A stretch of 13,356 bases of DNA from Chthoniobacter flavus. Lineage in GTDB: Bacteria > Verrucomicrobiota > Verrucomicrobiia > Chthoniobacterales > Terrimicrobiaceae. The notes under the pieces were generated by a model. It did not search any database, was not told the DNA's origin, and worked only from the letters and a program-made list of their open reading frames with translations. The position numbers and the translations under genes were made by a program. Location of the stretch: assembly GCA_945903555.1 (NCBI GenBank), contig CAMDOJ010000029.1, positions 1 through 13,356 of the forward strand. Direction: 5' to 3'. Shown here in pieces: positions 1 to 7,108 of this stretch. Each line of letters starts with the position of its first letter. The first letter of the stretch is position 1.

Positions 1-162
1 TTTTTTCTTTTCCGCTGCGAGTTCGGACTTCGTTTTTTCTAATTCGGCTTGGGTTGAAGCGAGTGTCTCTTTTGTTTGAAGAAGGGTTGTCCTGTTAACG
101 TAGCCCACACCTGCGGAGGCAAGAGAGACGACTATGGAGAGAATGATAAGGATTTTACCCAT
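1..162 (-). CDS. Partial membrane-anchored coiled-coil protein, N-terminus only
   Basis: The minus strand reads without a stop from an ATG at 162-160 to the left edge, giving 54 residues of an incomplete protein. It begins MGKILIILSIVVSLASAGVG, one hydrophobic segment (about residues 4-20) that is either a signal peptide or an N-terminal anchor. This is followed by a charged, Ala/Glu/Lys-rich stretch (about residues 27-54, including TQAELEKTKSELAAEKKK) with the look of a coiled coil. The hydrophobic-then-helical pattern and the clean reading frame are why I take it as real. No Shine-Dalgarno sequence is visible upstream of the ATG. The rest of the protein, and so its function, is outside the window. 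It points the same way as the permease at 741-3260 but is separated from it by about 580 bases containing a plus-strand gene relic, so it is probably a separate transcription unit. Confidence 0.62.
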   Translation of the reverse strand, partial: MGKILIILSIVVSLASAGVGYVNRTTLLQTKETLASTQAELEKTKSELAAEKKK

Positions 163-377
163 GAATTGGAGGAATCTTTGAAAGCACTTTTCTATCTCGC
201 GAAAACGCAGATCACAAGCCCCAAATGGGTTTTTTTGTTTCTGCTGGGCGGGGCGCGATGCATTTTAACTCAATGCGCTAATGATGCTGGGTGGAGGAGT
301 TGCGGACGTTATTGATTTTGCACCGTCCGAATGGGGTTGCGGTAAACGTGCGCGCAGAGTCAATTTTGTTGGAGGGG
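163..377. other. Intergenic region between the coiled-coil gene and the receiver relic
   Basis: No reading frame here looks like protein. The stretch should carry the promoter of the minus-strand gene starting at 162 and whatever promoter the plus-strand relic once had. I could not find a convincing -35/-10 pair on either strand. The only clear structure is a 6-base inverted repeat at 303-329. An open frame from about 281 to 589 on the plus strand gives low-complexity Arg/Ser/Pro-rich sequence and is not supported. Confidence 0.5.
303..329. repeat. Inverted repeat, CGGACG with 15-base spacer
   Basis: CGGACG (303-308) is mirrored by CGTCCG (324-329) around an AT-rich 15-base spacer. It lies about 50 bases before the apparent start of the receiver relic. 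It could be an operator-like dyad or a small hairpin. It has no following T-run, so it is not a typical terminator. A 6-base match of this kind can also arise by chance. Confidence 0.3.
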
Positions 378-734
378 ATGGTGAAGTGCTCGAAAAATCA
401 TCGTCGTTTGATGTGAGTGCGCAATCTTGGCCAGAGCATGGAATGACATCGCCTTCTCCACTATCTCGGTATCGGAAGCGCCTTCGATGGGACCGCCGAT
501 CCCACGCTAGGCCTCCTCATTTGCGACTATCGCTTTTCCTCTTCGAGCCGGGTTTCTTTTTTCGAGGCGCTCCGCAAGTGGGGCATTGAATCCCCCGTTC
601 TCTTCATTTCGGCCACGCCTGACAGTGGTGCATTACTGAAGGTCGCAAATTTCAAGCGATCCCTATTTTTTTCCAAGCCATTTACGATTTCACGATTCCA
701 TTTACGGTCTATTGAAATTAAGCCCTTCGGCTAG
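378..734 (+). pseudogene. Degraded response-regulator receiver (CheY-like) domain
   Basis: Three pieces in different frames together resemble one receiver domain. Around 378-408, MVKCSK (ATG at 378) shifts into KIIVV, the usual first beta strand, but the next codon is TGA (409-411) where the acidic pair is expected. From 418 the same frame gives CAILARAWNDIAFSTISVSEA, like helix 1 and strand 2. Near 480 the match moves to another frame, which is open from 447 to the TAG at 732-734 and gives DPTLGLLICDYRF (the Asp at 525-527 fits the phosphoacceptor), then VLFISAT (the conserved Ser/Thr strand) and FFSKPF (the conserved Lys-Pro). The tail after KPF is short, with no output domain. At least one stop and one or two frame changes are needed to join the pieces, so this is a pseudogene or, less likely, a region with sequencing errors. 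It ends 6 bases from the convergent permease stop codon. Confidence 0.5.
721..732 (-). terminator. Possible weak hairpin after the permease gene
   Basis: Read on the minus strand, about 8 bases after the permease stop, AGCC-GAAG-GGCT forms a 4-base-pair stem with a tetraloop, followed by TAATTT. The position, between convergent gene ends, fits a terminator. The stem is short and the T-run poor, so this is tentative. Confidence 0.22.
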
Positions 735-740
735 TATTAA

Positions 741-3260
741 TTAATCGCAGCGAATCGCCCGAGCTGGGGGGATTTTCGATGCACGTCGGGATGGTAACCA
801 CGCAGCAAAGACAGCGGCAGGAATAATCCATAACGGCGTTGTCAAAAGAACATTGAGGGGATAGCGGAGTTCAATCGTCCATCCAAAGAAAGCCTTGTTG
901 ATCACCCAGGTGAGAATCATCGCCATGCTCGCCCCGCATGCCACTCCGATGAGTGAGGCAAGAAAGCCGACCATGGCCGCTTCCGTTAAAATTAGGAATT
1001 GGATTTGGGTTTGGGAGGCCCCTTGGGAGCGAAGGACACCGACTTCCCGTTCCCGCTCGAGCACAAGAGTCGTCAGGGAAAGGAGGACGCCCGCAATGGC
1101 TACAACGACCGCGATCGTCCTAAGAACGGAGGTGACGGCAAAAGTCTGATCGAAAATCTCCAAGACCCGCTGCCGAAGGTCTGAATTGGTATAAATCGAA
1201 AACTCGCCATCGTGGCTGAAGGTTTCACGAAAGTCCGCACCGAGTACCGCCGTTGCCGAGGGGTCATTGAGTGTGATAGACAATGAGTGGAGGCGCTCGT
1301 CATTCCAGTATTCCGAAAACGTCGTGCGCTCGATCATCACAAGTCCACTATCACGCGTGAAGTCTTTAACGATACCGACGACAGTGAATTTTGCTGCGCC
1401 CTTGGGTGAGGAGAATTCAAGGGTGTCGCCGGGTTCTGTCCCATGCTTGGTGGAAAAGCTCTCCGAAACGGCTACCATTCCCGGTTTATGGAATTGATCA
1501 CGGGCCCCATCGATTCCCCGCACGAAATCGAATTCTCCGCGGGCTCGGCCGTCAATCACCGCCAAGGTGGCCGTTTTCTCTCCCCAAGGAACCGACAATT
1601 CGCGAAAGGTGCCTAGATCTTTGACGCGTGGATCCCGGCGCATCCACTCCACCGCATTTGCCGGGATGAAGCTAGTGAGGCCTGCGATTTCGTTTGCTGC
1701 TGGGGCGATGAAAAGATCCGCTACCAGCGTTTGGCCAAGCCAGGTGGTGACGCTGGCTCTAAATGAATGGATCATCACCGACACGCTCACCGTCATCGCC
1801 GCGGCCACCGCGAGTGCCGCGATGGTGACAGCATTTCGATGGAGCGATCGCTCCAAATGCTGGCTGGCCAGTCGAACCAACCAACCCGGACCGCGAACAA
1901 GGGAGCAAAACGCATTCACTGTCACGGGTACAAGAAGAGAGAATCCAGCGATAAGCAACCCGACTGCGGCGAATCCCAGTAAGCGTCCTCCGCCGACGAG
2001 GGTCCAATAGGAAATGCCCGCAGCCAATCCCAGCGCGCAGATGCCTAAGAGTCCCCAGCTTTTCGATTGAATGCAGAAAGAGTCCATCAGGGATCCATTT
2101 CTCAAAACAATCGCCGGATCGCACGCGGCGGCCTCGGCTGCCGGACGCCAAGCCGCAAGCAGAGAGGATCCGATGCCGACGACAAGGGCGAGGGCAATCT
2201 GATCGGGTTCGATGAAAATGCGTTCGATGGAGATCAGCGCGTAGAGGGAAGAAATGGTCGCGCCAACGGGTGCCGCAAGGATGGAAGCTAGTGGCCCGGC
2301 GATGCCGATGCCCAAGAGGGTTCCTAGCAAGCCTTCGGCAGCACTTTCACCGAGAAAGAGACTCGTTACCTCGATCTTGGTCGCGCCATTGGCCCGAAGG
2401 ATGCCGATCTCATGTCGGCGGCGCACGATTGATGCTGAAAGGCTGTTATAAATGAGAAAAACGCCGACCACCATGGACACGAGGCTGAGCGCGGTGAGAT
2501 TGAGTTGGAAGGCAGCCAGCATCACTTCGGTATCCGAGCCCCTGCGGGCGGGTGGGCCAACGATAGCATCTGGGGGTGCTATTTTTCGGAGGGCCGCAAT
2601 CACAGGCTCCATCCTCAGCGGATCGGCCACTTGAATTTGGATGGATGTCAAGCGCCCCTGCCGGTCGAGGAGTTCTTGAGCCCAGCCGATATCCATTGCC
2701 GCCACCCGAGGGTCGGTTGTGACGAGTGCATCGTCGGTTTTAAGCTCAAATGAGGGCACGAGCGTTACGGATTTTCCTGCTGCGAGCGTCCGAAGTGGGC
2801 CAGAGGCGAGGCGCGAGGAAGACACGGCAATGGCGTTTGGCTGGCGCATCCATTTTTCAAAATCGATAGATGCGCCACTCGGCGATTGAAGTTCGAACGC
2901 GCGCAAATTTCCGCCAGTGAAAGGATCGACGCCAAGGAGGCGAAGGTAATCGCCGGGTGATTCGGGGAGCGTCACAACCCCTTCCAACAATGGCGTGGTT
3001 GTGGTGACTCCGTCTGTCGCGGCGACGAGCGGAAACAGCGTTTCGGGCAAATCTCCACGTATTTCCAGGTGGGCCCGACCGGCGACTAGCCCGACCGCAT
3101 TGCGAAAGCTTTTCAATGCACCCCTATTCGCAATCTGGATGGATAAAAAAACGGCTATTCCGATAGCGATACTGAGAATGTTGAGCGATGGCAGGAGTGG
3201 ATGCTTGGCCCATTGGCGAATGATCTGCCGCCAAAACAAGGTGCCGAACCGGGGCGTCAT
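741..3260 (-). CDS. FtsX-family ABC transporter permease with two FtsX domains
   Basis: This 839-residue inner-membrane protein belongs to the large MacB/LolC-like permease group in which two FtsX units are fused, resembling E. coli YbbP in size and layout. Known members work with a separate ATPase to move lipids, lipoproteins or peptides or to transmit force across the envelope; the substrate here is unknown. Predicted membrane segments lie near residues 24-44, 255-275, 305-330, 355-375, 403-450 (probably two), 478-498, 710-732, 760-785 and 808-825. Two soluble domains (about 45-250 and 500-700) would face the periplasm. The hallmark cytoplasmic loop appears twice: RRRHEIGILRANGAT (280-294) and EREREVGVLRSQGAS (735-749), each contacting the ATPase in characterised relatives. 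The ATG at 3260-3258 overlaps the glnD stop by 4 bases, indicating translational coupling; there is no separate Shine-Dalgarno. No ATPase gene is present in the window, which is unusual for this family. Confidence 0.9.
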   Translation of the reverse strand: MTPRFGTLFWRQIIRQWAKHPLLPSLNILSIAIGIAVFLSIQIANRGALKSFRNAVGLVAGRAHLEIRGDLPETLFPLVAATDGVTTTTPLLEGVVTLPESPGDYLRLLGVDPFTGGNLRAFELQSPSGASIDFEKWMRQPNAIAVSSSRLASGPLRTLAAGKSVTLVPSFELKTDDALVTTDPRVAAMDIGWAQELLDRQGRLTSIQIQVADPLRMEPVIAALRKIAPPDAIVGPPARRGSDTEVMLAAFQLNLTALSLVSMVVGVFLIYNSLSASIVRRRHEIGILRANGATKIEVTSLFLGESAAEGLLGTLLGIGIAGPLASILAAPVGATISSLYALISIERIFIEPDQIALALVVGIGSSLLAAWRPAAEAAACDPAIVLRNGSLMDSFCIQSKSWGLLGICALGLAAGISYWTLVGGGRLLGFAAVGLLIAGFSLLVPVTVNAFCSLVRGPGWLVRLASQHLERSLHRNAVTIAALAVAAAMTVSVSVMIHSFRASVTTWLGQTLVADLFIAPAANEIAGLTSFIPANAVEWMRRDPRVKDLGTFRELSVPWGEKTATLAVIDGRARGEFDFVRGIDGARDQFHKPGMVAVSESFSTKHGTEPGDTLEFSSPKGAAKFTVVGIVKDFTRDSGLVMIERTTFSEYWNDERLHSLSITLNDPSATAVLGADFRETFSHDGEFSIYTNSDLRQRVLEIFDQTFAVTSVLRTIAVVVAIAGVLLSLTTLVLEREREVGVLRSQGASQTQIQFLILTEAAMVGFLASLIGVACGASMAMILTWVINKAFFGWTIELRYPLNVLLTTPLWIIPAAVFAAWLPSRRASKIPPARAIRCD

Positions 3261-5995
3261 TCCGGAAGTTTGGTTGCGGCTTTGTGAAGAAGAATTTGAA
3301 GCCGTTTCACTGCTTGCGGAGAAGAGAATTTGCCACCCTCCTTATTGTAAATATAGAAGGAATCCATAGCCACATCCATCTCGGTCGTGATGCGTGAGAT
3401 TTCAATGCAGGCGTCGGCCTCCCCCATGGCACGTAGGAGGTCGTAGAGCAGGCCGAGGCGATCGGGTGTTTGGATGTCGACCAGTGTGTAAGACGGGTGC
3501 GAATCGTTATCGATTGTGATGCGGGTCGGAAGATCGAATTCCTGCGAAAGCCGGTAGGTCAGAAGCCGAGTGTCTTTGCTGATGAGCGGCGTAAAGTCGT
3601 ATTCCTCGACAGTCAGAGATTCGGCGAGGTGGCTCTCCACCGCTTTCATATCGCGGGGACTGCTGACCGGTTGAAGGTTTGTGCTGGCTACGCGAAAGAT
3701 ATCCAGCGCCAAGCTGTCCGTGCGGGTATAAATATCAGCACTCAGAATGTTGAGTTTCACAGAAAGGAACGCTCCGGCAATGCGCTCTAGGAGTCGTGGG
3801 CGGTCCCATCCGCAGACCCAAACTTCGGTGTAGCCCTTCTCTGGCTTCGGAATCCAGCGAAAGGCTGGCGCAAGAGCGAGCGATTCGTCTTTATCGCGAC
3901 GCTCGAAAAACGATTGGAATAAATTCAGATGCTCGGCGATTTCTTCTGACTCGTAACTGAGGAAGTAGCGGTCGGGCATGAACTGAAAATGGGCATCGCA
4001 CGCATCGCGGAATTCGGGGCCGATCTTTTTCATGGCAACGTCCCTTTGCAGAAGCCTATCGCGTCGGCTTTGCTCCATTGGGTCGCCTCCGCCCTCGAGG
4101 TATTGCTTGGTGCGGCGGTAGAGCATCCATACCAAACCCTCTTTCCAGTCGGACCAGTTCTGGTCGCTCGTGCCCATGCCATCCGCAAGCGTCAGTAGCA
4201 TGAGAGCGTCTAGGTTTTTTCTGTTTCCGATGATGCGGGCAAATTCTTCGGTGGTCGTGGGATCATCGAGGTTTCGCGTTTGGGACATCTTCGACATCAA
4301 GTAATGCGAATCAACAAGTGTGATCAGCATGCGGCGGCGTTCGGGTGTGAGTTGAAGGCGTCGGGCGACCTTGTGCGCCAAGAGAGCGCTTGCCTCCTCG
4401 TGATGGCGGGTGTTGGCGGATTTACCCACATCGTGAAGGAGAATGGCGAGGTAGAGGATGGCGGGATCCTCGAGCTTCTGAAAAATCTGACGATATCCGC
4501 GGAGTTTCGGTGAGTCTGCAAAGAGGATGGCGTCCAGCTTTTCGATGCAAACAAGCGTGTGTTCGTCGGCCGTGTAACGGTGGTAGAACTCGTGCTGAAC
4601 TAGGCAGTCGAGATCACCAAATTCGGGGATGTATCGCCCGAGTACTCCCAGGTCATGCATCAACCGAAGGGTGCGACCGACCTCCCCCTTTCGGGAAAGA
4701 ATGGCGAGAAAGGTCTCGCGAGCCATGCTTGCATACTGGAATGTGCGGTCGATCAGGTGCAGGCGGCGGGCGACAAGATCGGCGAGTTCTGGGTGAAACT
4801 CAAGCTGTCGGACTTGTGCGTGGTGGAAGGCCCGCATCAAGCGGTATGAATCGTCATGAAAGATATCACGGGATTCCGGCTCAATGCGGCCGTTGCTAAT
4901 CATGAAGTGGTCGAGTTTTTCCGGTTTCTGGCGTACGCCGAAAAGTCGGAGTAGTCCGGAGCGGACGGGCGGGCTAATGGCTTCCATTTTCCGCAAGGCG
5001 CTCTCGGTTACTAAATAAATTGTGCGGGCGTGGCCGTAATATTCCCGCATGAATGCTTCCACTTTGCGAAGAATGTTCTTCTGCGGGTAATCAAAAGCCT
5101 GAGCGACCTTGCCCTGAAGTTGGAGTGTGAGAACCTCCGCCGAGCGACCGTTGATATATTGCATTTCGGCACGCGTTCTCAGGAGAAAGTCGTAGCTTTT
5201 TTCCAGATTGCGGCGCTCCGCATCGCGCAGGATTTTTGCCTCGACGAGTTTGGCAGTGGTGGTGATGCCGTATTTGAACTGGGATATCCAGAGGAGGCTC
5301 TGATAGTCGCGCAGGCTGCCGGTGCCGTTCTTCACGTTCGGTTCCTGCATGAAAACCGTGCGTCCATATTTCACGCGAAGCTCGGCTTGGTTGCCTATCC
5401 TCCACGCGATATAGGGGTCGCCTAGGTCCTTCACGCAGGCGACCTGGAAGAGTTCCTTGAAGCGAGTGAAAATGTCGCGATCGCCGGTCAGGAAGCGTGA
5501 CTCCAGCATCGAGGTCTTGGTAACCATATCCTCGTTCGCCTTGTCAATCCCCTCGGCAATGGTGCGTGTCGCCTGCCCAACCTTGAATCCAATATCCCAG
5601 AGGGCCACGATGGTTTGGCGGATGACTTCTTCGACCTCCTTATCGTTCGCATTTTTGGACTGGAGAAAAAGGATATCCACGTCGCTCATGGGGGTGAGTT
5701 CACGGCGTCCGTAGCCACCGAAAGCCATCAAACAGAGACGATCGGTGAGGGGCTTGCCAACGACTTTGCGGACGATGCCATCAAAGAGTTCGCGGATCAA
5801 GATATCCACCATGTCGGACCGCTGACGGGCAATTTCCCTGCCTCCACCGCCGGCAAGGTGCCAGGCTTTAAGGCGATCTTCCTCGACTTGACGAAAGTCT
5901 TTGAAAAGCGCGATCGGATTATCTTGGTTGTTTCGCGCCTTCTTGGATAAATCGGTAGCGGATTTTTCGAGTGTTTGGGCGCTTTCTGGATTCAT
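3257..5995 (-). CDS. glnD: PII uridylyltransferase / uridylyl-removing enzyme GlnD
   Basis: GlnD is the cytoplasmic glutamine sensor of nitrogen control. It adds UMP to PII proteins (GlnB/GlnK) when glutamine is low and removes it when glutamine is high. All expected domains are present in 912 residues, a normal length. The nucleotidyltransferase core has GGYGRRELTPMSDVDILFL at 93-111, with the glycine pair and the metal-binding DVD (105-107). A helical linker follows. VQHEFYHRYTADEHTL (466-481) and LLHDVGKS (519-526) mark the HD domain, which carries the uridylyl-removing activity. Two ACT domains, which bind glutamine, start near residues 723 (EVWVCGWDRPRLLERIAGAF) and 837 (LVDIQTPDRLGLLYDLLRAM). 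No key residue looks lost. The ATG overlaps the stop of the upstream OmpA-like gene by 4 bases and the TGA overlaps the permease start by 4 bases, so it is the middle gene of a three-gene operon. No PII gene or glutamine synthetase gene is in the window. Confidence 0.97.
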   Translation of the reverse strand: MNPESAQTLEKSATDLSKKARNNQDNPIALFKDFRQVEEDRLKAWHLAGGGGREIARQRSDMVDILIRELFDGIVRKVVGKPLTDRLCLMAFGGYGRRELTPMSDVDILFLQSKNANDKEVEEVIRQTIVALWDIGFKVGQATRTIAEGIDKANEDMVTKTSMLESRFLTGDRDIFTRFKELFQVACVKDLGDPYIAWRIGNQAELRVKYGRTVFMQEPNVKNGTGSLRDYQSLLWISQFKYGITTTAKLVEAKILRDAERRNLEKSYDFLLRTRAEMQYINGRSAEVLTLQLQGKVAQAFDYPQKNILRKVEAFMREYYGHARTIYLVTESALRKMEAISPPVRSGLLRLFGVRQKPEKLDHFMISNGRIEPESRDIFHDDSYRLMRAFHHAQVRQLEFHPELADLVARRLHLIDRTFQYASMARETFLAILSRKGEVGRTLRLMHDLGVLGRYIPEFGDLDCLVQHEFYHRYTADEHTLVCIEKLDAILFADSPKLRGYRQIFQKLEDPAILYLAILLHDVGKSANTRHHEEASALLAHKVARRLQLTPERRRMLITLVDSHYLMSKMSQTRNLDDPTTTEEFARIIGNRKNLDALMLLTLADGMGTSDQNWSDWKEGLVWMLYRRTKQYLEGGGDPMEQSRRDRLLQRDVAMKKIGPEFRDACDAHFQFMPDRYFLSYESEEIAEHLNLFQSFFERRDKDESLALAPAFRWIPKPEKGYTEVWVCGWDRPRLLERIAGAFLSVKLNILSADIYTRTDSLALDIFRVASTNLQPVSSPRDMKAVESHLAESLTVEEYDFTPLISKDTRLLTYRLSQEFDLPTRITIDNDSHPSYTLVDIQTPDRLGLLYDLLRAMGEADACIEISRITTEMDVAMDSFYIYNKEGGKFSSPQAVKRLQILLHKAATKLPE

Positions 5996-6978
5996 GGAGA
6001 GGCGTCGCGAATCACGATCTCCACCCGTCTGTTGATACGCTGTTCATCAATGGTGCCGGTCGGGGGCGCGATGAGGCGGGTTTCCCCAAGACCGATGGTT
6101 TCAATCACCTCGCCTGGAAGGCCCATACTGGTAATAAGCCAAGCTTTCACTGACTCCGCTCGGAGGTGGCTGAGCTTGAGATTATAGTCATCCGTGCCGA
6201 AGGAGTCCGTGTGTCCTTCAATGAGAAAACGAGCACGAGGATTTCGTTTCAGAAGGATGCCAAGTTTTTCCAAGCTGGACATGGCGCCTGGTTCAAGAAC
6301 GAAGGCATCGTAGGTGAATAATAAGTCACTCGGCATGAGGATGGGGGCGGTGTCCGAGGTGAGCGGTCCGGTTTGCGCAAGAAGATCATCCAAATTGCTG
6401 AAACCTCGCTCGCCGAGGGGCAGACCGACTAAGGTTTCGGAGGTTGTTGCGGGCAGGCTCTTGGAAGAGGCATCGATTTGGACGTTGGGGATATCCTTGA
6501 GCAATTCCTCCGCGAGGGAATCATTGATTTTGGCCGTTTCACTTTGCGGCGCATTCGTAGAGCTCTTGGCTGAGGCTGGGGCGACGATGATGGCGGGTTT
6601 CTCGTCTAGCAAGGGTTCGTCTAAGCGGGGAGGCGCCCCAGAAATGAGAATATCCCCCATCATTTTTTCAAATGAAGCCTTTTCCTCGGGTATGCGTTGA
6701 GGATTAGGCAGCGAAGGTTGCAGTTCGGCAGTGGCCACTTTTTCGGGTTTGGGCTGTTTGACACGGGGAGTGATATCGACGCGTTCGACTTTGAATGTCG
6801 GTTTGACGGTCTTCTCCTCGATCGGGGCCAGTTCGCGTACGATAGTGACGCCCTTTGCCCATGATTGCAAATACCAGTGCGCGAGGAGTGATAAAATGAA
6901 AGCAGCAACAAGCAGGGGACGCCACGCATCGCGGTGCGAAACAGCATTATCCTCAACAATACGGCGCTTCCGATTCAT
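5992..6978 (-). CDS. Inner-membrane-anchored OmpA/MotB-like peptidoglycan-binding protein
   Basis: The protein is 328 residues from the ATG at 6978-6976. A basic N-terminus (MNRKRR) precedes one membrane helix (about residues 19-36), then a long Pro/Lys/Glu-rich region (about 50-215) and a C-terminal OmpA-like domain (about 218-325). The domain has the core IEGHTDSFGTDDYNLKLS followed by HLRAESV, and ends in RINRRVEIVI. Asp258 and Arg273 have the same 15-residue spacing as E. coli OmpA Asp271 and Arg286, which bind the diaminopimelate of peptidoglycan. There is no beta-barrel, so the layout resembles MotB, or a TolA/TonB-like stalk ending in a wall anchor, and it probably links the inner membrane to the cell wall. 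The reading frame extends upstream to a TTG at 7020, but the added residues put hydrophobic sequence before the basic MNRKRR, so I prefer 6978. Neither start has a clear Shine-Dalgarno. It is the first gene of the operon with glnD and the permease. Its exact partner is unknown. Confidence 0.9.
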   Translation of the reverse strand: MNRKRRIVEDNAVSHRDAWRPLLVAAFILSLLAHWYLQSWAKGVTIVRELAPIEEKTVKPTFKVERVDITPRVKQPKPEKVATAELQPSLPNPQRIPEEKASFEKMMGDILISGAPPRLDEPLLDEKPAIIVAPASAKSSTNAPQSETAKINDSLAEELLKDIPNVQIDASSKSLPATTSETLVGLPLGERGFSNLDDLLAQTGPLTSDTAPILMPSDLLFTYDAFVLEPGAMSSLEKLGILLKRNPRARFLIEGHTDSFGTDDYNLKLSHLRAESVKAWLITSMGLPGEVIETIGLGETRLIAPPTGTIDEQRINRRVEIVIRDASP

Positions 6979-7108
6979 TACGATGAAGCCTATACCGTTG
7001 AAATTTAAAATTCCACCCAAGAAAAAATTCTGAGCAGTTGGATATGACGCAATATTTGATACCGGGGCGATTTTAAGTTTAGTCTATCGTTTGGCCGCAA
7101 TGGCATCC
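6979..7108. promoter_or_regulatory. Divergent promoter region between the ompA-like/glnD and uvrA operons
   Basis: About 130 bases separate two operons reading away from each other, so promoters for both must lie here or inside the gene starts. The stretch is AT-rich (for example around 7001-7030). I could not identify a convincing -35/-10 pair on either strand. I saw no LexA/SOS-like palindrome of the E. coli (CTGT-N8-ACAG) or Bacillus (GAAC-N4-GTTC) type before uvrA. Confidence 0.5.

Noticed and set aside
211..237. Possible terminator hairpin (CCCC-AAAT-GGG followed by a T-run)
   Set aside because: The stem is only three base pairs, it is not positioned after a gene reading that way, and the T-run alone is weak evidence.
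281..589. Plus-strand open frame of 102 codons
   Set aside because: Its sequence is rich in Arg, Ser and Pro without family features. The receiver-like signal in the same DNA lies in the other two frames.
7021..7108. Possible LexA/SOS box before uvrA
   Set aside because: I looked for the E. coli and Bacillus type palindromes and saw neither. Other bacterial groups use different boxes that I cannot exclude by eye.
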